Positions 53,742 to 63,314 of a DNA stretch of 64,000 nt are shown here, piece by piece (within the stretch, counting starts at the first letter, position 1; every line of letters starts with the position of its first letter). The notes under the pieces were generated by a model that saw only the letters and a program-made list of their open reading frames with translations, was not told the origin of the DNA and ran no database searches. Made by a program: the position numbers and the translations under genes. The stretch spans positions 36,939 to 100,938 of the forward strand of contig CAJUAM010000007.1 of NCBI GenBank assembly GCA_910584615.1. The letters run 5' to 3'. The DNA comes from an uncultured Dorea sp. (GTDB lineage: Bacteria > Bacillota > Clostridia > Lachnospirales > Lachnospiraceae).

Positions 53742-56597
53742 CTATTTTCTTAATTCTTTGTGAAGCATCCTTCCAATATATTTCCCTGTATAAGACAAAG
53801 GATTCTGCGCAATTTCCTCCGGTGTTCCATAAGCTATTACAGTTCCTCCTCCGTCTCCGCCTTCTGGTCCCATATCAATAATATAATCAGCCGTCTTGAT
53901 CACATCCAGATTATGCTCAATTACGATAACTGTATTCCCATCTGCCGACAATCTCCTTAATATCTCTGTCAGCTTGTGCACATCTGCAAAATGAAGCCCC
54001 GTTGTAGGCTCGTCAAGAATATAGATCGTCTTCCCTGTACTTCGTTTGCTGAGTTCTGTCGCCAGCTTGATCCTCTGTGCCTCACCTCCGGAAAGCTGTG
54101 TAGAAGGCTGCCCTAACCTGATATAGGAAAGTCCCACATCATAAAGTGTCTCCATCTTCCTTCGTATACTGGGAACATTTTCAAAGAAATGCATCGCTTC
54201 CTCCACTGTCATATTCAGTACATCATAGATATTCTTTCCTTTATACTTCACTTCCAGCGTTTCCCGATTATACCGCTTCCCATGACAAACCTCGCAGGGG
54301 ACATACACATCCGGAAGAAAATGCATTTCTATCTTAAGAATCCCGTCCCCGGCACATGCCTCACAGCGCCCGCCTTTCACGTTGAAACTGAATCTTCCTT
54401 TTTTATATCCTCTGGCCTTGGCATCTGCTGTCGCGGCAAATAAATCCCTGATCAGATCAAAGACCCCTGTATAAGTAGCCGGGTTCGAACGCGGTGTCCT
54501 TCCGATGGGCGACTGATCGATCGCGATCACTTTATCAAGCTTGTCGATCCCCTCAATATCCTTATGCTTACCAGGTATTGTCCTTGCACGGTTCAGATCT
54601 CTTGCCAGACGCTTATATAGAATCTCATTGATCAGAGAACTTTTCCCCGATCCTGACACTCCTGTAACACAGGTCATAATCCCAAGAGGAATCTCTACAT
54701 CAATGTCTTTCAGATTATTTTCCTTTGCCCCAAAAATCCTGATCCACCCTGCCGGCTCTGATCTTTTTTCCGGCACAGGAATACTCGCCCTTCCACTTAA
54801 GTATGCACCGGTAATGGATTTCTTATTCTTAATGATATCCAAAGCTGTCCCGACGGCAACAATCTCTCCTCCATGTTCTCCGGCTCCCGGCCCCACATCC
54901 ACAATATAATCCGCCTCCCGCATCGTATCCTCATCATGCTCAACCACGATCACCGAATTGCCCAGATCCCGAAGATGTTTCAGCGTATTCAAAAGCTTAT
55001 CATTGTCCCGCTGATGGAGTCCGATACTCGGTTCATCCAGAATATAAGCCACACCTACGAGACCAGAGCCAATCTGAGTAGCAAGGCGGATTCTCTGGGC
55101 TTCACCGCCCGAGAGAGAAGCCGTGCCCCGGGCAAGTGTCAGGTAATCAAGTCCAACGTCTAACAAAAACCTTGTTCTTGCACGTATTTCTTTTAATATC
55201 TGCCCGCCGATCAGCTCCTGCTGCCTGCTCAGAGACATGTTCCGCAAAAATTCATCCAGACTCCCAATGGATAACGTAGTCACTTCATGGATATTCTTGT
55301 CGCCCAAAGTCACTGCAAGCGCTGCCGGTTTAAGCCTCTGTCCCTTACACTCCCGGCACGGTGTGATCTGCATAAATTCTTCATACTCTGCCTTCATCGT
55401 CTCGGAAGACGTCTCTCGGTATCGCCGCTCCACATTTCGGACCAGACCTTCAAAAGCAACATCATAGATGCCTTCTCCCCTTTGTCCTTTATAATGTACT
55501 TTTACTTCCTTTCCATCCGTCCCATAAATTAAAATGTCATGGATTTTTTTCGGATAATCCTGAAACGGCGTATCCAGCGAAAAATGATATTCCTGACAAA
55601 GGGCATCTAAAATCGCATACGTAAAACTCTTCTTATCTGTACATGACTGCCAGCCGATCACATTGATCGCACCTTCTGAAATACTCAGCTTCTTGTTGGG
55701 GATCATTAAGTCCTCATCAAACTCCATCTTATATCCCAATCCAGAACATACAGGACACGCACCGAATGGGTTGTTGAACGAAAAACTCCTCGGTTCTATC
55801 TCATCTACACTGATTCCACAGTCAGGACACGAAAAACTCTGGCTGAAATTAATCGGTTCTCCGTCAATAACATCCACGATCATAAGTCCCTCTGCAAGTC
55901 GGAGCACATTTTCAATAGAATCAACAAGACGCTTCTCAATTCCTTTCTTAATCATAAGACGATCTACAATTATCTCAATATTATGCTTAATATTTTTATC
56001 AAGCACAATCTCCTCCGAAAGTTCATACAGATTCCCATCAATACGCACACGGACATAACCGCTTTTTTTTGCCCGGTCTAAAAGCTTTGCATGAGTTCCT
56101 TTCCTGCCCCGGACAACCGGAGCCAGAAGCTGAACTTTTGTACGCTCAGGAAGCTCCATGATCTGATCTGCCATCTGATCTATCGTCTGTTTTTTAATTT
56201 CCTTTTTGCACTTTGGACAGTGGGGAATGCCGATCCTGGCGTAAAGCAGTCGAAAATAGTCATAAATCTCTGTCACAGTCCCAACTGTAGAACGCGGATT
56301 ACGGTTTGTCGATTTCTGATCGATAGAAATAGCCGGCGACAGACCTTCAATACTTTCTACATCCGGTTTTTCCATCTGTCCAAGAAACATCCTTGCATAG
56401 GAAGAAAGAGACTCCATATATCTTCGCTGCCCCTCCGCATAAATCGTATCAAACGCAAGTGATGATTTCCCCGAACCACTCAAACCTGTCAGCACTACCA
56501 GCTCATTTCTTGGAATTTTCAAATCCACATTCTTTAAATTGTGCTCATTCGCCCTGCGAATCGTAATAAACTGCCTATTATCCTTACTTTTTGACAT
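53742..56597 (-). CDS. uvrA: Excinuclease ABC subunit UvrA
   Basis: A 951-residue UvrA, full length. Two ABC ATPase halves: GLSGSGKSSLAFDT and GVSGSGKSSLINEI Walker A loops, with LSGGEAQRIRLA and LSGGEAQRIKLA signatures. Zinc-finger cysteines include CPKC, CPDC/CPVC and CEAC...CEVC. It finds bulky DNA lesions and loads UvrB. It lies 14 bases downstream of uvrB, the usual operon. AGGAAAGGG precedes the ATG. Confidence 0.98.
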   Translation of the reverse strand: MSKSKDNRQFITIRRANEHNLKNVDLKIPRNELVVLTGLSGSGKSSLAFDTIYAEGQRRYMESLSSYARMFLGQMEKPDVESIEGLSPAISIDQKSTNRNPRSTVGTVTEIYDYFRLLYARIGIPHCPKCKKEIKKQTIDQMADQIMELPERTKVQLLAPVVRGRKGTHAKLLDRAKKSGYVRVRIDGNLYELSEEIVLDKNIKHNIEIIVDRLMIKKGIEKRLVDSIENVLRLAEGLMIVDVIDGEPINFSQSFSCPDCGISVDEIEPRSFSFNNPFGACPVCSGLGYKMEFDEDLMIPNKKLSISEGAINVIGWQSCTDKKSFTYAILDALCQEYHFSLDTPFQDYPKKIHDILIYGTDGKEVKVHYKGQRGEGIYDVAFEGLVRNVERRYRETSSETMKAEYEEFMQITPCRECKGQRLKPAALAVTLGDKNIHEVTTLSIGSLDEFLRNMSLSRQQELIGGQILKEIRARTRFLLDVGLDYLTLARGTASLSGGEAQRIRLATQIGSGLVGVAYILDEPSIGLHQRDNDKLLNTLKHLRDLGNSVIVVEHDEDTMREADYIVDVGPGAGEHGGEIVAVGTALDIIKNKKSITGAYLSGRASIPVPEKRSEPAGWIRIFGAKENNLKDIDVEIPLGIMTCVTGVSGSGKSSLINEILYKRLARDLNRARTIPGKHKDIEGIDKLDKVIAIDQSPIGRTPRSNPATYTGVFDLIRDLFAATADAKARGYKKGRFSFNVKGGRCEACAGDGILKIEMHFLPDVYVPCEVCHGKRYNRETLEVKYKGKNIYDVLNMTVEEAMHFFENVPSIRRKMETLYDVGLSYIRLGQPSTQLSGGEAQRIKLATELSKRSTGKTIYILDEPTTGLHFADVHKLTEILRRLSADGNTVIVIEHNLDVIKTADYIIDMGPEGGDGGGTVIAYGTPEEIAQNPLSYTGKYIGRMLHKELRK

Positions 56598-56611
56598 TTT
56601 TAGTCCCTTTC

Positions 56612-58591
56612 CTATTCATGCAGCAGCTTTTTTAATTCCACCAGCTTGTCCCTAAGTTCCGCTGCCGCTTCAAAATTAAGTTCTGCCGCCGCTTTTTTCA
56701 TCTGTTTTGTAACATCCTTTATCAATTTTTCTAATTCTTTCGCACTCATGGATTCCGGGTCTTTTTCAAGGCGGAGTTCCTCTGCTGCTACTTTTTTAGA
56801 AATACTGATCAAATCCCTTACACTTTTCTTAATAGACTGCGGAGTAATCCCATGTTCTGTATTATACCGCTCTTGTATCGCACGCCTTCTGTCTGTCTCG
56901 TCTATCGCCTTTCTCATAGAATCCGTGATCGTATCTGCATACATGATAACATGACCTTCCACATTCCTCGCAGCCCTTCCAATCGTCTGGATCAGCGAGG
57001 TCTCAGAACGCAGGAATCCCTCCTTATCCGCATCCAGAATAGCGATCAGCGTGATCTCCGGAATGTCTAGTCCTTCCCTAAGAAGATTGATCCCCACTAA
57101 AACATCAAAGACATCCAGCCGCATGTCCCGTATGATCTCAGCCCGCTCAAGGGTATCTATATCTGAATGAAGATACTTAACACGTATTCCCAGCTCTCTC
57201 ATATAGTCCGTCAGATCTTCTGCCATATGCTTTGTAAGGGTTGTAATAAGTATCTTATTCTTCTTTTTAATTTCCTTGTTCACTTCTGAAACCAGATCAT
57301 CAATCTGTCCCTCTACCGGCCGCACCTCTACCGACGGGTCCAAAAGTCCGGTAGGCCGGATCACCTGCTCTGTACGCAGCAGTTCATGTTCTCTCTCATA
57401 AGGTCCAGGTGTCGCCGAGACAAAAAGGACCTGATCGATCTTGCTTTCAAATTCATCAAAACTTAAAGGGCGGTTATCCTTTGCGGACGGCAGACGAAAA
57501 CCATACTCTACTAATGTAGTTTTCCTTGACTGGTCCCCATGATACATCCCGCCTACCTGAGGCACTGTTATATGTGACTCATCAATCATCAAAATAAAAT
57601 CATCTGGAAAATAGTCTATCAATGTATGGGGCGGCTGTCCTGCTTTAAGACCGGTCAAATGTCTGGAGTAATTCTCAATCCCTGAACAGAATCCCGTTTC
57701 CCGCATCATTTCAATATCAAAATTTGTCCGCTCAGATATCCTCTGAGCTTCCAATAGCTTTCCTTCCCCTTTAAAATACTTAATCTGGTTGTCTAATTCT
57801 GTCTCAATCTCCCGAATCGCCCGTTCCATACTTTCTTTTGAAACAACGTAATGAGATGCCGGAAAGACAGCCACATGGTTTAATTCATTCTTTATCTCCC
57901 CCGTAAGTACATCTACCTCTGTAATTCTTTCCACCTCATCGCCAAAAAATTCAACTCTGTATGCAACTCCTTCGCACAATGCCGGAATCACCTCAAGGAC
58001 ATCTCCATTTACGCGGAACGTTCCCCGCTTAAAGTCCATCTCATTTCTGTCATATTGAATTTCAATGAGCTTCTTCACAACCTCATCTCTGTCCTTAATC
58101 ATGCCTGGACGCAGTGAAATCACCATCTCCTGATAGTCGATCGGAGAACCCAGACCATAAATGCAAGACACGCTGGCAATGATAATTACATCACGGCGTT
58201 CCGAAAGCGCCGCCGTTGCCGAATGACGAAGCTTGTCTATCTCATCATTAATGGAGGAATCCTTTGCAATATAAGTGTCGGAAGAAGGAACGTACGCCTC
58301 CGGCTGGTAATAATCGTAGTAGGACACAAAATACTCCACTGCGTTCTCAGGGAACATCTCCTTGAATTCTCCGTAGAGCTGCGCCGCAAGCGTTTTGTTG
58401 TGGGCGATTACCAGCGTCGGCTTCTGCAATTCCTGAATGACATTCGCCATCGTAAATGTCTTGCCGGAACCCGTAACCCCTAGTAAAGTCTGGAATTGAT
58501 TGCCCTCCTTGAAGCCCTTTACCAGTTCTGCAATGGCCTGCGGCTGGTCGCCTGTGGGTTTGTAGGGGGCTTGTAATTTGAACTCTGGCAT
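56612..58591 (-). CDS. uvrB: Excinuclease ABC subunit UvrB (intact, 5' end probably replaced)
   Basis: A 659-residue complete UvrB: GVTGSGKT (38-45), the YYDYYQPEAY beta-hairpin, MIDESH Walker B, the SF2 helicase motifs (DVLVGINLLREGLD, QTIGRAARN) and a C-terminal UVR domain. It receives damaged DNA from UvrA and recruits UvrC. The first 90 codons (58320-58591) have a second, diverged copy 5 kb upstream (63341-63685), attached to what looks like the original control region. The intact gene's 5' part therefore probably arrived with the inserted island. AGAGGA precedes the ATG. No clear consensus promoter is visible in 58592-58801. Confidence 0.97.
   Translation of the reverse strand: MPEFKLQAPYKPTGDQPQAIAELVKGFKEGNQFQTLLGVTGSGKTFTMANVIQELQKPTLVIAHNKTLAAQLYGEFKEMFPENAVEYFVSYYDYYQPEAYVPSSDTYIAKDSSINDEIDKLRHSATAALSERRDVIIIASVSCIYGLGSPIDYQEMVISLRPGMIKDRDEVVKKLIEIQYDRNEMDFKRGTFRVNGDVLEVIPALCEGVAYRVEFFGDEVERITEVDVLTGEIKNELNHVAVFPASHYVVSKESMERAIREIETELDNQIKYFKGEGKLLEAQRISERTNFDIEMMRETGFCSGIENYSRHLTGLKAGQPPHTLIDYFPDDFILMIDESHITVPQVGGMYHGDQSRKTTLVEYGFRLPSAKDNRPLSFDEFESKIDQVLFVSATPGPYEREHELLRTEQVIRPTGLLDPSVEVRPVEGQIDDLVSEVNKEIKKKNKILITTLTKHMAEDLTDYMRELGIRVKYLHSDIDTLERAEIIRDMRLDVFDVLVGINLLREGLDIPEITLIAILDADKEGFLRSETSLIQTIGRAARNVEGHVIMYADTITDSMRKAIDETDRRRAIQERYNTEHGITPQSIKKSVRDLISISKKVAAEELRLEKDPESMSAKELEKLIKDVTKQMKKAAAELNFEAAAELRDKLVELKKLLHE
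58320..58342. repeat. Left 23-bp direct repeat (att-like), inside uvrB
   Basis: This 23-base stretch, starting TAGGACACAAAATAC, is identical to 63342-63364. It marks where the two uvrB 5' copies begin to run in parallel. To its left the intact gene continues; at the other copy homology stops dead. Confidence 0.85.
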
Positions 58592-58692
58592 ATGAAAATC
58601 CTCTCTTTCACGGAATTACTATGACTACTATCAGACATAAAATTCGTGTAATTTAGAAATCATTTAATGTAAGTTTCTGTTTTAAGGCTGGT

Positions 58693-58818
58693 CTATAGGC
58701 GAACTTTTGTGATTACACGAATGGAGGTCACAAATTTGTATTCATAACTGTCTACAAAGTAGTCTGTTTCGTATTCTATATCATTTAAATTAGAAATATC
58801 TTTATTTTCTACTATCAT
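58693..58818 (-). other. Possible 41-aa small coding sequence
   Basis: An ATG inside the last codons of the DUF1016 gene opens a 41-codon frame (MIVENKDISNLND... ending FVTSIRVITKVRL). It has no good ribosome site and overlaps the upstream gene by 17 bases. Its FVTSIR stretch comes from the 23-bp repeat at 58712-58734. It may be a gene remnant. Confidence 0.25.
58712..58734. repeat. Left inner imperfect 23-bp direct repeat of the defence cassette
   Basis: 20 of 23 bases match 63204-63226 (core CACGAAT-nn-AGGTCACAAA). The two copies enclose exactly the three defence genes. Confidence 0.6.
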
Positions 58819-59833
58819 AAATCAACTGATTTCTCTCTAATTCCTTCTGTAATTCTTCCACTGTCGGTAAAACAGTCATATACTTTGAAGCAAATATCTG
58901 TTGACTTTCATGGAGTACCGAATATTTCACAATCGTTTCATCTTTATCTGTACAAAAGATAATCCCTATTGTCGGATTATCATCCTCTCTTCTTTTTAAG
59001 TCATCAAACATTCTGACATACATATCCATTTGCCCTATATCTTGATGTGTCAATTTCTTTGTTTTTAAATCAATAACGACAAAACATTTCAGAATATAAT
59101 TATAAAAAACCAGATCTATATAGAAATCCGTTGTTTCTGTACATATCCTCATCTGCCTTCCCACAAATGAAAACCCTTTGCCCATTTCCAGCAAAAATTT
59201 CTGAAGATTATTTATAATGGTTGCCTCCAAGTCACTTTCTAACTGACTAATATTGGGAGTGGCTCCCATGAATTCTAATACAAATGGATCTTTTACAAAT
59301 GCCAATGCTTTATTATCTTTATCAGGCAACTGTGTGGATAACATTCTTTTGTAATATCCACTCTTAATATTACGTTCCAAAACTCTTACAGACCAATTTT
59401 CTGTCAAAGCTTCCCTTAAATAAAAGTTTCTTTCCTCTTCATCGGAAATACGCATTATACTTCTTAGATGAGACCACGGAATTTTACCAGCCATTGAAAA
59501 TCCATATGAATCCTCTGGAAATACCAAATAAAACTGACGACAGTTTCTCAAATTTGCTACAGAAAATCCTGTTCCAAATTCATCTAATAACTGCTCTGAT
59601 AAATTTTTTAGTAAATAAGAACCATATCTTGCTTTTGTCTCACCATATTGTTCCTGCTCGACAATTCGTCGTCCCACATTCCAATAAGCATACGTCATGA
59701 TACCATTAACGCTATTATATGCTTCTTCTCTTGCCCGTTGTAATATCAAACGCACATCTTCGTAAAATTGTTCTTCTTTTTTTATCAAAATTTCTGAAGG
59801 TTCTTGCTTTAATAACTCACTCTTTTTCTTCAT
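58802..59833 (-). CDS. DUF1016/YhcG family PDDEXK nuclease
   Basis: A 343-residue protein of the YhcG family. The N-terminal DUF1016 helical domain has AYWNVGRRIVEQEQYGE, RYGSYLLKNLSEQL and FSVANLRNCRQFYLVFP. The C-terminal PDDEXK-like nuclease core has FYIDLVFYN and CFVVIDLKTKKLTHQDIGQMDMY, where Asp and D-L-K supply the metal site. Such proteins are frequent in defence islands and restriction loci; substrate unknown. GGAGG precedes the ATG, directly behind a 24-bp palindrome. It is A+T-rich compared with the flanks and lies 104 bases downstream of the HNH gene. Confidence 0.9.
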   Translation of the reverse strand: MKKKSELLKQEPSEILIKKEEQFYEDVRLILQRAREEAYNSVNGIMTYAYWNVGRRIVEQEQYGETKARYGSYLLKNLSEQLLDEFGTGFSVANLRNCRQFYLVFPEDSYGFSMAGKIPWSHLRSIMRISDEEERNFYLREALTENWSVRVLERNIKSGYYKRMLSTQLPDKDNKALAFVKDPFVLEFMGATPNISQLESDLEATIINNLQKFLLEMGKGFSFVGRQMRICTETTDFYIDLVFYNYILKCFVVIDLKTKKLTHQDIGQMDMYVRMFDDLKRREDDNPTIGIIFCTDKDETIVKYSVLHESQQIFASKYMTVLPTVEELQKELERNQLIYDSRK

Positions 59834-59846
59834 CTTGCCTCCGCAG

Positions 59847-59870
59847 ATTCACTACACGCGTGTAGCGAAT
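59847..59870. promoter_or_regulatory. 24-bp palindrome just upstream of the DUF1016 gene
   Basis: The central 14 bases CTACACGCGTGTAG are perfectly palindromic. The dyad extends to 24 bases with one mismatched pair. It ends 4 bases before the ribosome site (GGAGG, 59838-59842), so it may be an operator or an RNA hairpin controlling translation. Confidence 0.65.
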
Positions 59871-59937
59871 TACTCTAAAATTTCATCGTCACATAACTAT
59901 TTTACTGGACATACTTTTTTCATAAAATCTACAATTA

Positions 59938-60999
59938 TTATAAACTCTCTAACTCGACACCTATTTGAAACAGAATATCCCTTGTCAGTTTTGATAATGG
60001 TCTATTATGCATACATTCTTCACTTTCAGAATACGAAAATAAGGTTTCCACAATCTGTTTTTCATTAACGAAAATTTCTGCAAAATTTTTTAATAAAATG
60101 CCTTTGTGGGTTTCAGAATAGATATATCTTTTGCGTATAATTTCTTTCACATATTCCTTAGAATGATTATATTTCTTTTCCAAATGAAATGTTTCCTTGG
60201 AATTTTTCATCCTCTCACTCAATTTTTTCTCACCATTATTATGCAGCTTGATTTTAAAATTATCTGAAATTCCTTGCCAGACAGTAGAATCAAATCTTTT
60301 TTCTTCTATATCTTCAATAAGCTCCTCGTATACAATATCTCTCGTATCATTATTATCATAAACTTCTATAGAAAAATGACATTCATCATTTTCATTGTCA
60401 TAAAATGGATAAAATGTTCTTTTGTTTGAATCAGACTTTTCATGATTACATACCTTACAACTTGGAACAAGGTTGAAAAATGAAAGCACCAGTGCCGGAA
60501 TTTCTTCTTTTGGATAATAATGATCCAAATCACCTTTAAAATATGCCTTCCTTTGTCCGTTTTCTTTACGGATAACATAATTCTCCACAAAATTACGGTT
60601 GCAATATGGACATACTTCCACCCCCATAATCTGGACAATTTTTACCAATTTCATAGTTTTGCGATAACATTCATAATTCTTCAGCAAAAAATCTTCTGTA
60701 CTTTTCAGAATCTTTTTCTTATATTTAGAAATCACATATGTTTCATCAGATAAATCATCAAAAATATACTTAATGATTTTATCTCTCCATATTTTATTTT
60801 TCATTACAGATAAATTTGTATAATATTCGCTTTTCCACTCGCTAAACTCTTTATTGGACGTAAATATCATTTGTCGGAAAACAATATCATGTTCCAAAAT
60901 ATCCATCAGCTCTTTGATTCTGTCTTGCCTAAAAAACCAACTACACCAAAGCTGTTTCATCTCATTTATCTTTCTATCGTCAATTCTAATCCCTATCAT
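59938..60999 (-). CDS. HNH endonuclease, PtuB-like (candidate Septu effector)
   Basis: A 353-residue protein. The central nuclease core shows Cys130-x2-Cys133 (CPYCNRNF), the HNH histidine in DLDHYYPKEEIPALVL (His160), Asn in FFNLVPS (176) and a second CxxC with CKVCNHEKSD (181-190). This is the zinc-bound HNH pattern of PtuB-type proteins. The N-terminal 120 residues and the C-terminal half are family-specific. Its ATG lies one base after the stop of the ATPase gene, so the two are coupled and likely form one system. It is longer than typical PtuB, so the exact subtype is uncertain. Confidence 0.8.
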   Translation of the reverse strand: MIGIRIDDRKINEMKQLWCSWFFRQDRIKELMDILEHDIVFRQMIFTSNKEFSEWKSEYYTNLSVMKNKIWRDKIIKYIFDDLSDETYVISKYKKKILKSTEDFLLKNYECYRKTMKLVKIVQIMGVEVCPYCNRNFVENYVIRKENGQRKAYFKGDLDHYYPKEEIPALVLSFFNLVPSCKVCNHEKSDSNKRTFYPFYDNENDECHFSIEVYDNNDTRDIVYEELIEDIEEKRFDSTVWQGISDNFKIKLHNNGEKKLSERMKNSKETFHLEKKYNHSKEYVKEIIRKRYIYSETHKGILLKNFAEIFVNEKQIVETLFSYSESEECMHNRPLSKLTRDILFQIGVELESL

Positions 61000-61000
61000 G

Positions 61001-63088
61001 CTATTTATCCTCTAACACCTCCAAATAATCTTTTATTCTTTGTTTGTCATCTTGATTCCTTATCATTTCCAAAATCCTGTTTTTATTATTTAATAATTTT
61101 AATCTTTGTTTTCTATCTTCTAATTTCTTTTTCAGTATTTTCTGAATTACCGACTCACCAATTTGGTCAACAAAATATTCTATGTTTTCAATATTTTTTT
61201 CATTGTCGCGATCTAATCCTTCAATTTCCCTTGCTAAATTGTTAAGTTTCTTCGTAGCAAATTCCCCCACTGTATTTTCCATAAAAAATTGATTTTTCAT
61301 TAAATCATATATATTTGCTCCAAAACAACTGTTTGCATTTATCTTATCCATTCTCTGTACGCTTAATTGTCGCTCAACGTCTGAACTTTCCAGTAAAAAA
61401 ACATTTGATGGTAAAATATCTGACAGTAGATATGGGGAATGGGTTGACAAAATCAATTGTATATCACATTCATGCTCTGCATTTTCCAAAGCCTTCACTA
61501 TAATATCAATAAATCTCCTCGCCCACTCTGGGTGTAGAGCTTGATCCGGCTCATCCATTATAGCAATCAACAATTTTGTTTCATTATCTTCTGTAACACA
61601 ATCCTTTATTTTTGCAATGGTATCAATAAAACGCTCTTCTCCTTCTGACAAAAGCCCAAAATTCACCTTAAATTGATTTTCAATACCTGAATGCCAATCA
61701 TTTTTTATTTTCTCCCACTGACTGTATTTCTTTAAAAAGTTTTCTAAATAACGATTGGCCTCCCTAACTACCAGAAACTCAATTCCATCCTTCTGAAAAT
61801 ATCTTTCAGGAATATTAAACATTTCTTCTATCATTTTTTCCAATATATCTACATAACCAAAGTCATTATTATCTTCTTCCCCATGAATTCTGCTTCCAAT
61901 ATACCTGGCTAATACTTTTAAGGCAAATAATTTTTCTTTCTCATACTTTCCTTTCAACCATGAAATTAATATTACTACCTGTGATAATTCTTCTTCAAAA
62001 TCTGTTGGTTTCCCTAGTCTTTCATAAGAACTCTCATTAGACTCAAGTCCCATGATATATTCAATATGCTCCATTATGTTAATACTTGTTTTATCTCCAC
62101 TGTCTCTTCTCCTTATTTCTTCTTTACACAAAGAATATAAACCGTTTACAAGCATATCTAATATGTATCTTGAATATAAATCCAAAATATATTTCTCTCT
62201 TTTATTTGTTTCCTCAACCTCATTTTTCTTATTAGAAAATATATTAATCCTTTTCCAAAGCGGCAGCATGTTTTCTATCTCATTTACTGTAGCTTTATAC
62301 TTGTCCTTAAAATCGTCATCAGTCCACGCCAGATACTCATAGTCTATTTCATCATATAGTTTCACTTTTACTTTATCAAAATCAAAGCCCTCAATATTCC
62401 CTTCTATACATCGACATATTTCCAAATACTTAGTATAAACATTGGAACAAGGATACATTATCCTTTTAGCAATATAGTCATCATATCTTTGATTATAAAT
62501 TCCATAGCGCTCATTTCTTTGACTATACCGATAGCTTTCATTAATATAAGCGTAGCGAATCAGATCACTTAATCTGTCGGCTTTGTTTTCTTCCATCTCA
62601 TTAAAGAAATGTTTTCCTATGCTTATAAAACACTCGTTTTCATATTTGAACACAAGTCCTATCGAAACTTTCCCCTTATCATATCTGTCATCATCATCGC
62701 CCCTGTCATAATTTGTAAACATATCATAAAACACATTGGAACCTAGCACTTCAATTCCAAATAATTTTTGCCCATGACCATTCTTTCCAATATAGTACAA
62801 TAGTAAATATTCATCATCAACTTTATTCTTTTTCAAAGATCCCCTAAGTCTATCATCTCTGTTCATACCTAAAATGTCTAATAAGGTTGTCTTTCCTGAA
62901 CCATTTTTCCCGACAAGAACAGATATATTTTTTATACCATCTCCATAAAAATCTTTTAAATAATTCTTTTTTTCTCTCACTGTCAAAATTTTATTTTCCA
63001 AACGAACTTCAAAATCATTTGAAAATTGTATGCTTTGGTCATAAATAAAGTCCCCAAATCTTTTTATATATGCAAATATTAACTCCAT
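61001..63088 (-). CDS. AAA (OLD/SMC-like) ATPase, PtuA-like (candidate Septu sensor)
   Basis: A 695-residue ABC/SMC-type ATPase. It starts MELIFAYIKRFGDF. Walker A is GKNGSGKT (60-67), the signature-like loop is LLSEGEERFIDTIAK, Walker B is LLIAIMDEPDQALHPEW, and the H-loop is LILSTHSPYLLSDI. A long insertion of about 400 residues lies between Walker A and the signature, predicted coiled-coil or helical. Paired with the downstream HNH nuclease, it resembles Septu PtuA. The ATG at 63088 follows AGGGAG; an in-frame start 33 bases upstream is less likely. No reverse transcriptase is nearby, so it is not part of a retron. Confidence 0.82.
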   Translation of the reverse strand: MELIFAYIKRFGDFIYDQSIQFSNDFEVRLENKILTVREKKNYLKDFYGDGIKNISVLVGKNGSGKTTLLDILGMNRDDRLRGSLKKNKVDDEYLLLYYIGKNGHGQKLFGIEVLGSNVFYDMFTNYDRGDDDDRYDKGKVSIGLVFKYENECFISIGKHFFNEMEENKADRLSDLIRYAYINESYRYSQRNERYGIYNQRYDDYIAKRIMYPCSNVYTKYLEICRCIEGNIEGFDFDKVKVKLYDEIDYEYLAWTDDDFKDKYKATVNEIENMLPLWKRINIFSNKKNEVEETNKREKYILDLYSRYILDMLVNGLYSLCKEEIRRRDSGDKTSINIMEHIEYIMGLESNESSYERLGKPTDFEEELSQVVILISWLKGKYEKEKLFALKVLARYIGSRIHGEEDNNDFGYVDILEKMIEEMFNIPERYFQKDGIEFLVVREANRYLENFLKKYSQWEKIKNDWHSGIENQFKVNFGLLSEGEERFIDTIAKIKDCVTEDNETKLLIAIMDEPDQALHPEWARRFIDIIVKALENAEHECDIQLILSTHSPYLLSDILPSNVFLLESSDVERQLSVQRMDKINANSCFGANIYDLMKNQFFMENTVGEFATKKLNNLAREIEGLDRDNEKNIENIEYFVDQIGESVIQKILKKKLEDRKQRLKLLNNKNRILEMIRNQDDKQRIKDYLEVLEDK

Positions 63089-63203
63089 CTTTGTCTCCCT
63101 TTTTGCACTTATTCGATTCACGACAGTTCATCCAAATCTTTTATTAAAAATTTGTCTCAAATCTCAGATTTCTCATATATTGATATTTTATATTATCCTG
63201 TCC

Positions 63204-63226
63204 ATTGCACGAATCCAGGTCACAAA
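63204..63226. repeat. Right inner imperfect 23-bp direct repeat of the defence cassette
   Basis: Partner of 58712-58734 (20/23 identical). On the minus strand it lies inside a 23-codon frame (63188-63259, MDEITPAGRVEFVTWIRAMD) with GGGGGA before its ATG. This may be the remnant of a gene. Confidence 0.6.
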
Positions 63227-63242
63227 CTCCACCCGTCCGGCT

Positions 63243-63314
63243 GGTGTTATTTCGTCCATAATCCCCCATCTTGTCCACAAAATACGGTACAATCAACACC
63301 AAATAACACCAAAT
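63243..63314. repeat. Short repeats at the right end of the island
   Basis: AACACCAAAT occurs twice in tandem (63295-63304, 63305-63314). GGTGTTATTT (63243-63252) is the inverted copy of AAATAACACC (63301-63310). These lie between the inner repeat and the uvrB fragment. Confidence 0.5.

Noticed and set aside
54480..54496. tRNA T-loop-like GGTTCGAAC
   Set aside because: It lies inside uvrA coding sequence, with no cloverleaf around it.
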